From positions 7,068,001-7,132,000 of the forward strand of contig PUFA01000070.1 in NCBI GenBank assembly GCA_003508835.1: a DNA stretch of 64,000 nucleotides, read 5' to 3'. The DNA is from Eonycteris spelaea. Lineage: Eukaryota > Chordata > Mammalia > Chiroptera > Pteropodidae. Position 1 is the first letter of the stretch. The number at the start of each line of letters is the position of its first letter. Under the pieces are notes generated by a model that worked only from the letters and a program-made list of their open reading frames with translations, was not told the DNA's origin and did no database searches. Both the position numbers and the translations under genes were made by a program. This document shows positions 36,271-49,509 of this stretch, one piece after another.

Positions 36271-37609
36271 AATCAAATTTCATTGTCCTTTAGGTTTATG
36301 CCACATAGACTTTCTAAAACTTATTCCTGTGAAAAGAAGAATTTATTTCTGTACTTTAGTAACTAACATTCTTAGTATTTCTAGTTTTATTAACTCCAAA
36401 ATTTTTCTGGTAACAGTAAAGCCCTATCTATGCCTTTAACTTTTTTTTATAGTCCATCTTTAGAACTATTTTTAAAAAATCAAACAAGTAAATGTGTGCT
36501 TTTTTGTTAATTTTACCATATCTTGTGTTACTTTTCGTTCACATAGTGTCCCCAAGTGGTTGCTGGAAGGAGAAAGGGGAGTAGATGGAGGAAACAGGGA
36601 CTTATTCTATAGATACATCGATGGCCATATATTATGGGGTATGTCGCACAGTCAGAGGGACAGTTACTAATTTCAACTCAAGTCCCCAAATTATACAATG
36701 CTAGAAGTAGAGATAAAAATGTTTATAAATACCAAACTAAATTTTTAAAGCTACTTTCTAAATGTTCTAAGAAAACTAATGTTATTATTATTGAATCCAA
36801 GAACAACTACCCTTGTGATTATGTTATTGAATTTTTTACTACATTTTCATTGATTAACAGGATTCAATTTTTAACCTTAAAAATTGTCTTTCTGTAAATT
36901 TAGCATTAAAAATTATTACCATTAGAAATCTTTAATTTTTTCCACCTATATTCAATTTTCACATTTTTAAGGTGTATGATCACAGCCTCTATAAATAGAC
37001 AACTATGTAAGGTCTTTTACAGATATACTCTAGCTTCAAGTGTATAGAAAGGAAGTCCATCCTGTAGACAAGTTTCAGTTCAGTTTTTTTTCTTAATTGA
37101 TAAGTGAGTGATTTTAATTTAATATTCTCTTTTTCATTTTGGCATTTTTGGTAATTAGTATCTAATTCTAGTCTTAAATCTGCCATTGAGACCTTGTGTT
37201 AGTTTTAAAAAATAAACTTTCTGAGTATTTGTTTCTTTATCTTGGTCTGTCTCCAGATTACTAAATTTCTCTCTACTTCCAATTTACTATCTATAAAGAA
37301 ATGAATTAAACAATAAAATTAAAAAGAAATATTTTAGGCATATTATGACACTTAGAGTAGTCAGGAAGTATTATATGATTTAGATGCAACATATTTATTG
37401 AACTACTACTCATTATCAATGGCTTTGATGACCATTTGTATGGAGATGATTAATGCAAATCTCCCCCTCATTGCCAGTCTTCCTTTCTCAAAGTTTCTGA
37501 GATGGTTATTATGCACATTAGTTTCCACTATGTTCATCTTTTTTTGGCCATGGGCTTCACAGATTTTTTAACTATTTAGATTTGTGAAGTACAGTATTTA
37601 GATTTTTTT
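36271..37609. other. No gene seen; unassigned AT-rich DNA
   Basis: No recognised repeat. The open frame at 36,634-36,897 (87 codons) has no family signature and no splice context that I would defend. Confidence 0.5.
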
Positions 37610-37730
37610 AAAATATAAATATAGTTGGTATAATATCATATTAGTTATATTAGTTTCAGGTATACAACATTGTGATTTGACATTTTATATCTTACAATGT
37701 GATCACCCCTCTATCTCAAAAATATGTGAA
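37610..37730 (-). mobile_element. Antisense L1 3' terminus
   Basis: 'atagttggtataatatcata', 'ttagtttcaggtatacaaca', 'ttgtgatttgacattttata', 'caatgtgatcacccc' are the complement of the laurasiatherian-type L1 3' UTR. Confidence 0.85.
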
Positions 37731-39871
37731 ATTGTAAAATCTGAAAATTAGCTGCTTCAGAGGATTATTGTAAAACAACATACAAATATGGACTCAATAA
37801 ATAATAATTGGTAATCTTAAACTATTATTAGTATTGTTACAGAAAGATCAATCCCTATGTGTCATACAGTTGGACCTTACTATATTTGTATATACACCAA
37901 TCACACACTAGAATAATACACCCTGGAATAAAAGGCTATGTAGAATAAAAACTGGATATAATATGGTTTGTCTACATAGAGTTGTGACCTATGACATCAT
38001 AATTAAACAAGAATATTGGTATTATCTTTAGTAATTTATAAATATTTAACAATATTGGTGATTGTCAAAGCCCATAGAGATGGCTTCATTTACTAATATT
38101 CACAATTAAAAACAAAATTCTGATATTATTATAAAATGTATCCCATTGAAAATCTAACTTATAATATGGTTGTATTATATAAAATTTTGATTATAATTTG
38201 TGGAAACATACTTCAATGTTTTTTTAATCAGTGTGACCCAAATTGAGGCAAAGGCAGCAGAAATAATCCCAACTGTTATGACACAGCCACATAAAAAGAG
38301 ATTAGATTTTTAAACTCAACTTCTACAATTATTTCAAGCACAAAGGTATGTTTATAGAAAACCATAACATAAAATGTCATTTTCAGGTAATTGAGGCAAC
38401 TCTCAGTACTTTCAGAGATACTTCTTTCTGGAACTTTTCACTATAATCAACTCTAACAGTATATATGCAATACCCAGCAACCTTTCTGGTCACTTTTTCA
38501 GGCAAAAATGATATCCTTCGATAATTTCCTCCTCAATTTCACAACAATTAATACTGCATTTTATCATAAAACAAGTTTATTATTTAGAATACAATAAAGG
38601 ACTTATTGTGTGATATTGTTATTTATATTTTATTTTTCATGAATATTTAGAGTTCCTGCTGAACAATAATTTAAATAGGAAAGATCTAAAACAATACTGT
38701 CAACTAATGAATTTTATTATTTCTTCTAACTCATTGCTTTTGTTTGTAAATTCTCACTCTCTGACTAAGGATGTAGGTGACGTTAAAAACTATTAATTCC
38801 ATAGTTTTTTCCATAATTTTATTTAAAATATTGGTAGGAAATGTATGCTTTTACCCAATGTTGCCTAAATGATGTGATAAAAAAATTTTTTTTTTCAATT
38901 TTAGGAAAATAAATTCAATGAAGTGTTGGTTGAGATGAAGCTTAAGTAATTTAAGTCTATCTCTGCTGTTTCTATAACCCACTACTATGAAAGTAAGTAT
39001 ATCTTTTAAGAAGTATAAATCCAGAGAGACAAGGAAAATGAGTTAATATGTGACAGCAGAAGCCAGAGGTCAATGATTGTTGTCAATGAGAAAGTAGCTG
39101 ACTTAGCAGAATTGAGAAAGCTTAGAAAACAGATCAATATAAGGAAGCCTATAGTGCTGAAGAGGCCTGGGTTTGTTCTTAGGAGCACAATTTTCTTTGA
39201 AGACAAATGTTACAGTCTTAACATGCTTTATAAAAAATGTTGAACATAGGCAGCGTGATATAGCAAGTGTGCTACTTAGCTTTTCTGTAACCCAGGTACT
39301 AACCAAGAATGTCCAAGCCAGGAGTGGTCACTTAAAATACTGATTGAGAATCAGTACAATTGACTTGTAATCAGATAGCATTCTAAGGAAGCTCCTACAT
39401 TAGATGTGGCTAATACTTATACTTGTTTCTGTCATCCATATGTCAATTAGCATTCAAAGCTTGCCGGTTAACATACTAAATGTTGGCAAATATGTTGATT
39501 AGCTTGATAACTATTAGATATGAATTATCATTTGTGAAATTAAAATTGTTCAAGATAGGGCCATTGTATAAAATATTTTGGAGACTCTCCCCACTCTCCT
39601 ATAAATGAGGTATAAGGAGCCAGTTAGGTATAATCCCTTTACCTTAAAGGATGCTTCAGGCTGACTCTCTAAGTGGTCCTGTGTCCAGCTGTGAACTTTG
39701 GGATACTTTTGCTGAATGCCAGCCATATGGGTCATAGAATCCTATCCTAAAATCTCGGTGTTTGCCCAAATCTTCCACTTAAGCAGAGTGGTGATAAAAG
39801 CATCTACAGGAACCAAGAGCTGAGATTTTCTTGATTTAACAGAAAAGATCATATGAACTGTTTTGTTGTGA

Positions 39872-39885
39872 GCGTGTGTGTGTGT

Positions 39886-39918
<33 letters not shown>
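39872..39918. repeat. (GT)n microsatellite
   Basis: GT repeats with a single G interruption near 39,886. Confidence 0.97.
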
Positions 39919-39920
<2 letters not shown>

Positions 39921-40942
39921 GTGGGGCACAACTTGTTTGAAACTTAAATTTTTTACAAGCTGGTAGCAAGGTAGTGAATGGGTTAGCTAATGTCATTCAC
40001 CTCAGAATTTGTTCAGTGGGCATCTATTATCAACCAAAAAAAATTTTAAGAGTTGTGCAGAACCAAATCATATTAGGTCAGACAGTAGTTATGAAGAATG
40101 GAGGTAAAAACAAAAAGATCAGCAGAAGGGTGCATAGGAGTAAATAGGGCTCACATTCCCTCCCCTGTCTTCACAATTTAAATAGCCTCCTTCTTTACAT
40201 TTACAAAAGGGAAAGATTTTCTCTGGAGAAAGTGAGTCAGATCATCTCAGACTTCTAGAACAAGGAAGGGATCAATGTAAGACCTGGGCTTAGAAAGAGA
40301 ATAAAAGTCTACATGCCAAATGCAGATCCCTAGTGCTTTCTTAGCATTCTTCTTTGTTTGGATATTCAGTGCTATACCGTAGGAGGCTGAAAACCATCTT
40401 ATAACCCCAGATTTGAGATTTTTTCCTTGGATACACTGCCTGTCTCAATGACCCCCAGATTTCGATATTTGTGTTTTCATGGTCAAGTTTCTATCCCAGT
40501 AATCTTAATGCTAAGCCTACCAGGAGTCTATGAGCCAACAACACCGCTTACTTTCCATTGCTTAGTGCCTCATTCTTAGAAATTACTAGACAGTGAAACA
40601 TCTCCAGGTAAGTTAAAAACATTTCCAAAATGAATGAACAAATCAATACAAACGGATGAAAACAAACCTTGGAAGAATCAGAGAATCTCAGGAAAATTAC
40701 ATGGAGCAGAAAGATTTTCAAAAAATATTACTTTTGGATAAGAGATTTTGCATCTATGAAATGAAAATGGGATGCTTTTTTTAAAAAAAAAAAGAAGTCA
40801 TGATCAGGTTATAAAAAATAAAAAATAACTATTAGTATTAAAATTGTGATGCATTTTAAACATCAAAAAGTGTTGAGGAAATCATTTAGAAAGTAGAACA
40901 AAGAAACTGTTGGAGACAGAGACAGAAAGAAAGATATATTGG

Positions 40943-41058
40943 TGAATGGATGGATGGACAGATGGACATGGATGGATGGATAGATGGATGTATGGACGGA
41001 TGGACGGATGGACTGATGGGTGGATGGACAGACAGACAGATATAGAGATAGATGATAG
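40943..41058. repeat. (GGAT)n/(GACA)n tetranucleotide repeat
   Basis: ATGG-type units with GACA and GATA variants, degenerate. It gives open frames of Ser/His/Pro-rich peptides in three minus-strand frames, which are artefacts. Confidence 0.95.
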
Positions 41059-41089
41059 GAAAAAAAGTAATACATAAGGAACACATAAG

Positions 41090-41640
41090 AAGAAATAATA
41101 ATTTTCTAAAAGGCTGAGCTCAGAAACTGTCCAGCAAAATACAAGTGAAAAAACACTTAAAGCAAAGGATGTCATCTTGAAATTTCAAAAGTTTTTAGAT
41201 AAAGAGATTTTAAATGCTTCCAAGGAGTAAGAGGAATAGGAGCCAAGGATATAACATATGCACTGTCAGGAATCAGAATGATATGGGACTTTATAGCATA
41301 AACATTGGAGATTGGAAGACAATGGTAAAAAGACATCAAAATCTGAAGGAGAGTTATTTCTAACTTAAGTTTTATATTCTGACACAATTAAATCACAAAT
41401 GAGGGTAAAATAAAACATTCTGAATATGCAAGGCTCAAAACAATATTTTTCAAAACCTGCTTCTCAGAGAAAGAAGTCACAGGAGGGTGTGCTCCAACCA
41501 GGAGGCCTGAGGTCCAAAATCAGTGCATGGAGAATTCGACACAGGAGAAATGCCAAGGAAACAATACTAAAAGCAAAGGGGATGATACTGAAGGGGAGTG
41601 CCAAGATGCCAACAGTGTAGCAGGCCAAGGGAGCAACCCA
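41090..41640 (+). mobile_element. L1 3' UTR, old
   Basis: Sense L1 3' UTR order: 'aaaacacttaaagcaaagga', 'agtaagaggaataggagcca', 'aacattggagattggaagac', 'ctgaaggagagttatttcta', 'gagggtaaaataaaacattc', 'tatgcaaggctcaaaacaat', 'gagggtgtgctccaaccag' (variant). The open frame at 41,426-41,620 lies in this UTR and is not a gene. Confidence 0.75.
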
Positions 41641-43039
41641 TTAATACTGGCCTAAGAGGAAATTAATCTGGCACTGTGCACAGCACATAGTGATAATAGG
41701 ATCAGCCAGGCTGCAAACAACCAATCAGGGCTGCTACAGAGGTCCAATCCTGTGATGCAAACAACTCAGGGGGAGCAAAATGAATCATTACAGTGGCATC
41801 ATAGTGGTTTCTCTGTTAAAGCACTAGGTATAACATTCTTAGTCATTTGTATGTTTGGAGCAGCATATATTTTTAAAAATTGAATATCAAATTATACAAT
41901 TTATATTACAGATTTGTGGCTAAATAAAAGTGAAGAAATAGAAAAAATGGACTTAACATGATCATATTCTGGAAATATTCATCCAAATCAGGTTAATTTT
42001 AGGGCATTCCAGGAACATAATTGCCTTTTTTGTTAAACTTCATCTTAAAAAGTCCATAAACTCATTAAAGACCAATTGAGTCTTAAGAAAAAACATGGAT
42101 AACCAGGACTTCCTTTCAGTTTTTAAAATACTAAAGGTTGGTTATCATATTTAAAATATAATGAAGAATCAACTCTATTGTATATGCATTGGCTTCATTT
42201 TATGATTTTTTTAAGGTGAAAAAATCTGGAGTAAAATAGAATAATTTTTAAAATCTCTTAAAATTAAAAATAATTGAATAAGAATAATAATGTAATTTTT
42301 CAGGAAATGATTGTCAATTGATCTAAACCTGGATCTCCCTGATCTTACTGCCTTCTTCTAAAATAATTTTTGTTCATTAATAACTGCGTATTAAACTAGG
42401 GTATTATAAAAGTATATCTATTTTATACCTTTTAATTTTGTTATAATTTTATTTTAATTTTTTATTTTAATTTAAAAAAATCATCATTGGCAGTTTGAGG
42501 AGAAAGATCAGGCATCAGAGATTCATACAAGCTATTGGTCAAAAGAAACTTTTGGCTTTTATCTCTAAATCCAGCAATCCCTCTTTTCTCTGCATTATTT
42601 TCCTTATTTCATCCTCATATCCTCAAATTTGGAACTTACTATAATAGATATTGATGTTTATATGGCATCTTCTATCCTTATAAGAGTATGAGGATGTATT
42701 TCCTCTTTATGGAGATGGATTGAATTAATCTTTTTGAATTATCACGCAAAGCCTATTTCAAAACCATAGATCTTCACAGGCTTCTTACAACAACTCTTAC
42801 TATTCATGAATTCACAAGCCTCAAAAACCAAGAGAACTCACACTTGACCCTAATAGTACCTCTAGATAGAAATAGTGATCTTTTGCAGTGAGGTTCTCCC
42901 CATCCAAAAAAAAGTAGCATCATAAAACAAGGACAGATACCATAGTTGCTAAAGATTTCGTAAAAACCGAAATAAGCTCCAATACCCTGGTTTAACCTCA
43001 GTAGTTGCCAAAGCAGAGAAGATATATTCTATTTCACTG
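41641..43039. other. No gene seen; unassigned AT-rich DNA
   Basis: 41,640-41,770 may still belong to the L1. The remainder is AT-rich and unrecognised. Confidence 0.5.
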
Positions 43040-43330
43040 TGGGTAGGGGTATATAAATATGTCTCAAAGGAATTTTGCCAACATGAATAAACATAATATA
43101 TATGCATAAGGTTTTTATTATACTGTGTTTATAAAAGCAAAATTTGAAAACAAAATGTCCATTTAAACAGGTTAAGGAAACTATAGTGCATCTAAACAGT
43201 GGAATACTACTTTACAATTTAAAATAAAAAGTTAGGTCTATATTCACTCTAGTGAAAGGATATTCATAACACATTGATAATTAAAGAATACATTTTATTC
43301 TGAAACTATATACACCAAAATCTTAGCATT
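43040..43330 (+). mobile_element. L1 ORF2 end and 3' UTR, old
   Basis: 'aaaatgtccatttaaacagg', 'ttaaggaaactatagtgcat', 'ctaaacagtggaatactact', 'ttaggtctatattcactc' follow the sense end of an old L1, at the '...ccatcaataggggaatgg...gaatactatgcagcc' region. Confidence 0.7.
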
Positions 43331-43801
43331 GATATGCTGGGTAGTGATAGTTCATGTGACTTTTGAAAATGTCTTGTTGCCCCACGGTGATCATGAAAGT
43401 ATTTAATAAGCATCAGCTCATCATAACAGATTCAGCAATCAACTAGGATAGATACCAGCTCTATGCAACCAGTATGACCATATCTGGTCGAGTGTCACTC
43501 CTGTTGATACCACTAAGTGAAGGGAAAGTTCTTTGGCTTAATTGGAAAGTTGAGGTCTGGTGTCCAAACCACAGTTTTTCAAATGCACAAATATGAACTG
43601 GGGAAAAAAATGAAAATAATGACACTAGAGGAAAAAAAAACAAACAGATGAGGTAGTTTTGCTGTTGTAAGGCATATGGTCTTATGAAGTGAGAAGATCA
43701 AATTTTTTTTTTTAAGAAAGAATACAAATATCTACATGGTAATCTCTTTCATTGAGGTAGAAATAGTTGTTCTTTCTCTTCCAGAATATCCATCCTTTCA
43801 T

Positions 43802-43848
<47 letters not shown>

Positions 43849-44059
43849 TTATATATAATACAATTATAAATATAATTAAATACACACACATATATATCCT
43901 TTATAAATGGGCAAATAAATTGTTGACTTTATTTTAAGACAATAGGTGCCCGATTTACCTTTTAATGGAAGTGTTGATGGTAAGGTCTCAGGGTTTCTTG
44001 AACACCAGAAGAAGCAAGAGAATAGGTGAAGGTGAGAAGAAGTGCTGGAAACAAAGAGT
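43331..44059. other. No gene seen; includes a (TA)n run
   Basis: The microsatellite at 43,804-43,845 and neighbouring AT-rich sequence. Nothing else recognised. Confidence 0.55.
43804..43845. repeat. (TA)n microsatellite
   Basis: About 21 uninterrupted TA units, flanked by more degenerate AT-rich sequence to about 43,900. Confidence 0.97.
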
Positions 44060-44170
44060 TATTAAAGGCCCATCATGTTTCAGCTATTATATTCCACACT
44101 GGGTATTCAGAGATGAATTATTGAGATTACAAACAAGAAACAAATCACTTCATAAGAGCCATGAAAGGGG
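44060..44170 (-). repeat. Possible L2 LINE fragment
   Basis: 'ttattaaaggcccatcatgt', 'ttcagctattatattccaca', 'ctgggtattcagagatgaat' resemble the complement of the L2 3' end. The ATG-started frame at 43,965-44,207 crosses this fragment and is not considered a gene. Confidence 0.45.
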
Positions 44171-44819
44171 TAAATTTAGGGTGATGGAACAAATGGAAAA
44201 AATGTAATCTATCTTTAGAAACAAGACTCAATCTTGCCAGAATTTTCAAATCTGATTACTATAGTCTACAAAGCGTCAAAAGTCTTATTTATTTCTTATT
44301 CACCTGAGAGGTGGAAAAAAAAATAGGTTACACTTAATTATTTTAGGATTAATAGAGTGATTATGAAGTTTATGTTTAAACTAAGTTTAAAGGGTAGTAA
44401 ATTCAATATAGACACCTAATTTTCATATTTTAAGTCACATTTTTCCTTCAAAAATGAGGGTTTTCTTTAAAATCTTTTGCATGCTACTTCAATTGTCAAA
44501 ATCTCAGCCATAGTGAATGAAATCCATTTTCAAAAAATTACCTATTAGAAGTTTCCAATAGAAGAATTAATGAATTAACTCGTGTATAAGAACCATAAAT
44601 TCACAATCCTTATATAACACATTCATTTCATTTAATACTTGTATTGATTTACCCATAAATAAAATTTGAGGCATGATCAAGGTGATTTCTTACTTCCTAA
44701 ATTATAGTTATTACTAAATCAGATTTGGGGTTGAATAATGTTATTTAAAAGTAAAGAAATAATTACCTGATTCTTCGTGCAAATTTTTCCAGTGTCCTCA
44801 TTATTATCTTATGCCCAGA

Positions 44820-44832
44820 CCACTAGAGGGCA
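44820..44832 (+). promoter_or_regulatory. CTCF-like motif 1
   Basis: CCACTAGAGGGCA agrees with the known CTCF core (CCASYAGRKGGC). It is one of two same-orientation copies about 49 bases apart. Binding is inferred from the motif only. Confidence 0.55.
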
Positions 44833-44868
44833 AGACAATCTAACATATTGGAGCAGATCTAATTTTAT

Positions 44869-44882
44869 CCAACAGAGGGCAG
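44869..44882 (+). promoter_or_regulatory. CTCF-like motif 2
   Basis: CCAACAGAGGGCAG fits the CTCF core except for A at one S position. It has the same orientation as motif 1. Confidence 0.45.
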
Positions 44883-45354
44883 TCACGCATGCCTGTATAT
44901 TCCATTACATTTCAACTATTTGCATCTGCTATTTCCTTTGGGGAGTATAAGAGGGCAAGGAGAGAAAGAAAGGAAGAAAGGACACAACCCTCTCAATAAA
45001 CAATTCATTGGCTGACTTCTCTGAAATTGTTAAGCAAGTGAATTTAATAAACAATTTGCTTTTGTCTAGATTTAAACAGTTTAACTTTGAAGTGAAAAAA
45101 CCACAAGTTAGAAGATAAATCTTAACAAAGAGAAATGAGAAAACATGTGAAAATCATTTCCCATCAAAGGGACCAAGTGTTAACAGCTTTATTTTTATGT
45201 ACAAACACAATATTGGGTTACCTTTAAAGACGAAGTAGTGAATCAGCAGCATAAATAATTCTTCATTAAACAAAAGCTAGAGAAAGCTGTAAGTGGAATG
45301 ACAGATGGGATTAGCCTTTTTTCATTAAACATCTTGAAGAAGAAATCTGGGTTA

Positions 45355-45450
45355 ATGGAAAAAGTCAGGAATCAGGAAGCCTGGGTTTTATCCCTAACTA
45401 CTGTCAGTTGGCTGTATGAAAGCCGGTAGATAGGCCAATCTACATATGGA
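45355..45450 (+). repeat. MIR SINE 5' fragment
   Basis: 'gtcaggaatcaggaagcctg', 'ggttttatccctaactactg', 'tcagttggctgtatgaa' follow the sense MIR first half. Confidence 0.5.
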
Positions 45451-45569
45451 AAGTTATGGAAGTTGTTACATAGGCAATTTCCAAATCTGGCTGGCCATCA
45501 GAAACTTTACTTTGCCTGTCTCCAGACCTACAGAATTAGAATTGAATCTCTAGAAAATAAGCTCAACAA

Positions 45570-45665
45570 CATATATACATGTATATATATATATATAACT
45601 CATATGCATATATACATATATTATATTTGTACAACTTAACATATCTGTATGTACATATGCATATG
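45570..45665. repeat. AT-rich imperfect dinucleotide repeat
   Basis: TA runs mixed with CATATG-type units. Confidence 0.85.
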
Positions 45666-46854
45666 TGTTCAATTCTCAATATTTCTGATGATCTGTCATT
45701 ATTATAATGTGTCATTATTGAAAACAGCCTAAGTGATGACTGTTTCCTTTTTCACTTTAAAATTCTATGACCTTTTGATTTCTTACATATTAGTAAGTTG
45801 GTATTTTAAGATGTAAGATATTTTTCTGACCCAACATTGAAAACAGAAAGAACAAAAGAACAAAAGTTCATTTAAAAAAATTGAACTCAAAAAAGCCAAT
45901 AGAGTTTATGTGTTCAATTGATACCTTCGTATTTTTTTTAATTTATTTTTCCTCATAACTTTAGTTTTTTAACTATTTGTCATTACTATTTTTGATATCA
46001 TGTGGCTGCAACTGATTATGTGCATCTCATGTTGACTTTATTGTTGTTGATATCTTGAATTTATAACAGTTAATTTTTTCAACAGTTAATTTTGGGCCTT
46101 AGCATATATGCCCTGATTCTGGGGAAAGTGGAAGAATTTCCGTGATGAATTACGATGTCATCAGCACAAATGAATTCCACTTTAGGATAAGGCAAGAAAA
46201 ACCATACTGAACCCAACAGCAATATCTGAAGAAAGAGAAATGGATTCTGGAAATGATTGGTAAATCATTTTCTGTGTAAAGCTTATCTTTTTACCATCTC
46301 ACTCCAAGTAGCAGTTTTCACAAGTTTCACTTCACCTTAACTACACCAAAGAAAATTTTCTTGTAAGTCCCTTACCTACCCCATTAAGTCTAATGATAGA
46401 AGATCTAAAATGACTTTATTTTTGGTTACTATATTTTTGATACACAACTTGATCATAAGGGCCTGTCAATCTTTGTTTTATGTTGATGCTCTGGGAAGCA
46501 GTATTAATTCTTGTGGGATTTTAACTTAGTAATTGACATAGGAGATGAGATACCACATTACAAATGAGTGACTAATAACCTTAGAAGCAGAGATGATATT
46601 CAAGACAATCAAAGACAATGCTATTCTCTGCTAATCTGTTTTGGTCGCCACATTATTTTTTAATCAGATTCTATGTAATTTTCTCTCAAGAAGATATGAG
46701 AAATTATGACTTTAGTGATTTCATGTGACACAGGACTTCCTGTTTCTATGGAAGAACAAAGCAGAATAATTCAGAAATCAGATGCTATATAAACGGTTTA
46801 CCTTTGTTTATCGATTTATCTCTCATTCTCTATCCCTCCCCCTTGTACATGTGC

Positions 46855-46856
46855 TG

Positions 46857-46902
<46 letters not shown>
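46855..46902. repeat. (CT)n microsatellite
   Basis: CT units with one CG interruption, preceded by a C-rich segment (46,832-46,842). This arrangement recalls the tail of carnivore tRNA SINEs, but no tRNA-like head is present. Confidence 0.95.
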
Positions 46903-46904
<2 letters not shown>

Positions 46905-48944
46905 GATGTTAAAAATGCTCTTCTTTTAATTTTGTACTAGCATTAAAAATAAATTTCTATTTCAAGAGAACACTTTAAAATTTATTCTCATATAATGGCA
47001 GCAAAAAAATAGAATTCTGCAATTCCAAAAGAACTAAAGTAAAATCAACAGTAATTCAATTATTCTCATGTTTTATTTTAAAGTGACTATTTTAAAATAA
47101 AAACAATTTCTAAGTGGCTCTTTTGCCAGTTGTTCAGGTTCAATTTAATATATACATATTTGTGTTTGGGGGGAGCAAGATACAATGTTATATTCCATAC
47201 ACCTTTCTGAAGCATTCTTCCAGAGCCAGCCAGCCTTAGAAAATGAAGCACTCAAACCAATCCAGAAGATGAGCAGAAAAAAGTTGCATTAATTGGGCTA
47301 AATAGTACTCCACACATAACATCCAATTAGTGCTATATCCTGTAGCAACTGGAAATACAACTGAATTTATAGAACAAATTTCACAATAAGAGATTAGGAA
47401 TGTGGACATCTGATCACTATCAAGTAAATGTATGAGGCATGCTCATTCTATGCTAACATGACTCCCCTGAAGTATGTGGTTAGAAAGCTAGTTGCTATTA
47501 ATCTGACCATTAGTAAAATCAAGCCTGCAGGAAAGAACTTTAATATTTGGAAAATTATGTCATTGTCTGAACCATATACTGCATATCAGAACTGCTCAAA
47601 TACTTTATTTTCAACATAAATATATGTCCTCAATATAAGGTGTCTGACTAAATCAAGCACCACCCCAAGCAGTGATAGTCTCTTTTCTTCCTAAGGTTTA
47701 AGTTTTGTTCTTTGTTCCTGATTCATGAAATAGCTCACACGCCCTTAGGCTGCCACACTCATCTGTAACAGGTGTATGGACTTCTTGGTGTTTCCTCTGC
47801 CCTTCAATTTCTATTTAACCTATGTATTATAATTGCTACAAAATTTGGCTGTCCAACTGGGACAAATGGTGCCTCTAGTTTTTCAGATATAGTTAGATCC
47901 CTGACCTTCATCATATTAACAAAGAGAAACAATCTAGTAATTGATTGAAGAATCTTCACAGCACATCGAGATCCCTCACCTCCTACCAGCTTCTCCAATT
48001 GTCCCTGGATATTTCACATCAGTATGATGCTAATTAAAGGAAACGTATCAAATATAAAATTTTAGATTATATATATTCTAAAAATAATTTTTAAAAGATA
48101 TTCTAGAAGTCTCTTTGAAGTGTCATAGTGGGTGTTAATATTTTGGTTTTTTTGTTTGATTTAATGGACAAGAACCAGAGTATTTGCGCTAAATGTCTAA
48201 CTTTTCCACAAAAATTCTTTTCATCATTGCTTTCTAGGATTGTGTGATATACCATCCAACCATAACATTCTTCTGAGGATTCAAACATCTGTAACTCTAC
48301 CAGATGACAAAACTCTGATTTAGGACTCTATGAAACCCAGTTCATGAATCAGAAAAAGGAACAGTGTTTCTCAGGTTCCTGGAATTATATTTTTCTCTTA
48401 CATTTCTTCTTTATCTCAGTTTTCCTCCTCTTTTTCCTACACGCCTTGGAGAGAAAAATCCAAAAGCCCTTCTAAGACAGAGAAATATAAAACCAACTTG
48501 AGTCTGCTGAAGAGATAGATTCTCTTCGTTGGCCAAATCTCGAAAGTGAGCCAAAATGAAAGGAACAAGGCATTACTATATTTTGGGGAAAGCACTTCCC
48601 GGACAATGTGGGTAGAAGGAATGGATGTGAAGCATCCAACACACCCTATATATGCTTGCTTAGCTATCCAGAAAGCTATCATTAATATGTAAAAGTGTTA
48701 CAGTGAATATGAAGCTGTTATATTACCTTATGTTTTAAAATAGATATAAAGTTGTGAATGGGGAAAAAAACACAGTGTAGGTTTTCCAATACCACACCTT
48801 TTCTACTTTCCTTTCAGGTTTATATAATAGAATAAACTTATATTTTAAAAATCTAGAAAGGGTCTCCAGATAGCTGCGATCATCTATTTCATTAATTCTT
48901 AAACTATTGTAGAGTGATCTAATCTTGCATCTTATCAGATATTA

Positions 48945-49175
48945 GAACATAGTGGTGAAGTTCCTGAGCTCTGAAATCAGACTGCCAGGACTAAATGCAA
49001 GCTATCTATGTGCTAAGTGTGCAACTTTGGGCAAGTTACTTCATCATTCCAAGATTCAGTTTGCTTATCTGTAAAGTGGAAATGAAGTAGATGCATCATA
49101 AGATTATTGTGAGCTGAACCACCAAGTACAAATGCCTTGCCTGGCATTTCATAATTATTCAACAAACATTATTAC
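48945..49175 (+). repeat. MIR SINE, nearly full length
   Basis: 'ggtgaagttcctgagctctg', 'aaatcagactgccaggacta', 'gcaactttgggcaagttact', 'tgcttatctgtaaagtggaa', 'gccttgcctggcatttcata'. Confidence 0.92.
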
Positions 49176-49261
49176 TTATATTTTATTGGAGAAACTCTCT
49201 AGCATTTAGGTCAACCAAAATCAAATTGGATATGAAGCCAAAATACCATCAAATAGAGGCA

Positions 49262-49470
49262 GCATGTTGGTGAAAAATGCAGAATTGTTTGCCAAAAGAG
49301 TATTTTTAGCACCAGTTTCTCCAATTGCCAACTATGTGACCTTGAGTAAGTCATTTAATCTGTTAGGGTTAACTTTTTCACATGTATGTGTAAAGAAATA
49401 ACACACACATCCCAGACATTTGTTGTGGGAATCAAAAGAAATCATTTATATAAAGTTAAAACTATGAATG
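49262..49470 (+). repeat. MIR SINE, diverged, tandem to the previous copy
   Basis: 'gccaactatgtgaccttgag', 'taagtcatttaatctgttag' and a MIR-like body. Same orientation as the MIR ending at 49,175. Confidence 0.7.
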
Positions 49471-49509
49471 TTAAATTGAGTAAGGTAAATTTCTTTCACT
49501 CTAGGAGAC

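Larger units (their letters stand above)
37731..41089. other. No gene seen; AT-rich DNA with microsatellites
   Basis: A weak acceptor-like site at about 38,904 precedes a 14-codon open stretch ending in TAA; I do not call it an exon. Microsatellites are listed separately. The rest is unassigned. The older L1 that ends at 41,640 may begin inside this stretch. Confidence 0.5.
44171..45354. other. No gene seen; contains two CTCF-like motifs
   Basis: Mostly unassigned. The two motifs at 44,820 and 44,869 are listed separately. An AG-rich patch lies at 44,951-44,985. Confidence 0.55.
45451..48944. other. No gene seen; AT-rich and unassigned
   Basis: It contains an AT/GT-rich patch at 45,570-45,665 and a (CT)n run listed separately. 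The parts 47,640-48,010 and 48,130-48,700 are complex but unrecognised. Open frames here are short and lack splice context. Confidence 0.5.

Noticed and set aside
38905..38949. Acceptor-like T run plus AG followed by 14 codons and TAA, resembling a terminal exon
   Set aside because: Its frame does not fit the phase left by the 17,769-17,909 exon, the stretch is very short, and T-run plus AG is common in AT-rich DNA.
40863..41175. Three overlapping Ser/His/Pro-rich minus-strand open frames
   Set aside because: They are translations of the GGAT/GACA tetranucleotide repeat.
43965..44207. 80-codon ATG-started open frame
   Set aside because: It crosses a probable L2 fragment and has no recognisable product.
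46800..46905. Possible carnivore tRNA-derived SINE tail before the (CT)n run
   Set aside because: No tRNA-like head with A and B boxes and no A-rich tail; the CT run alone is not evidence.
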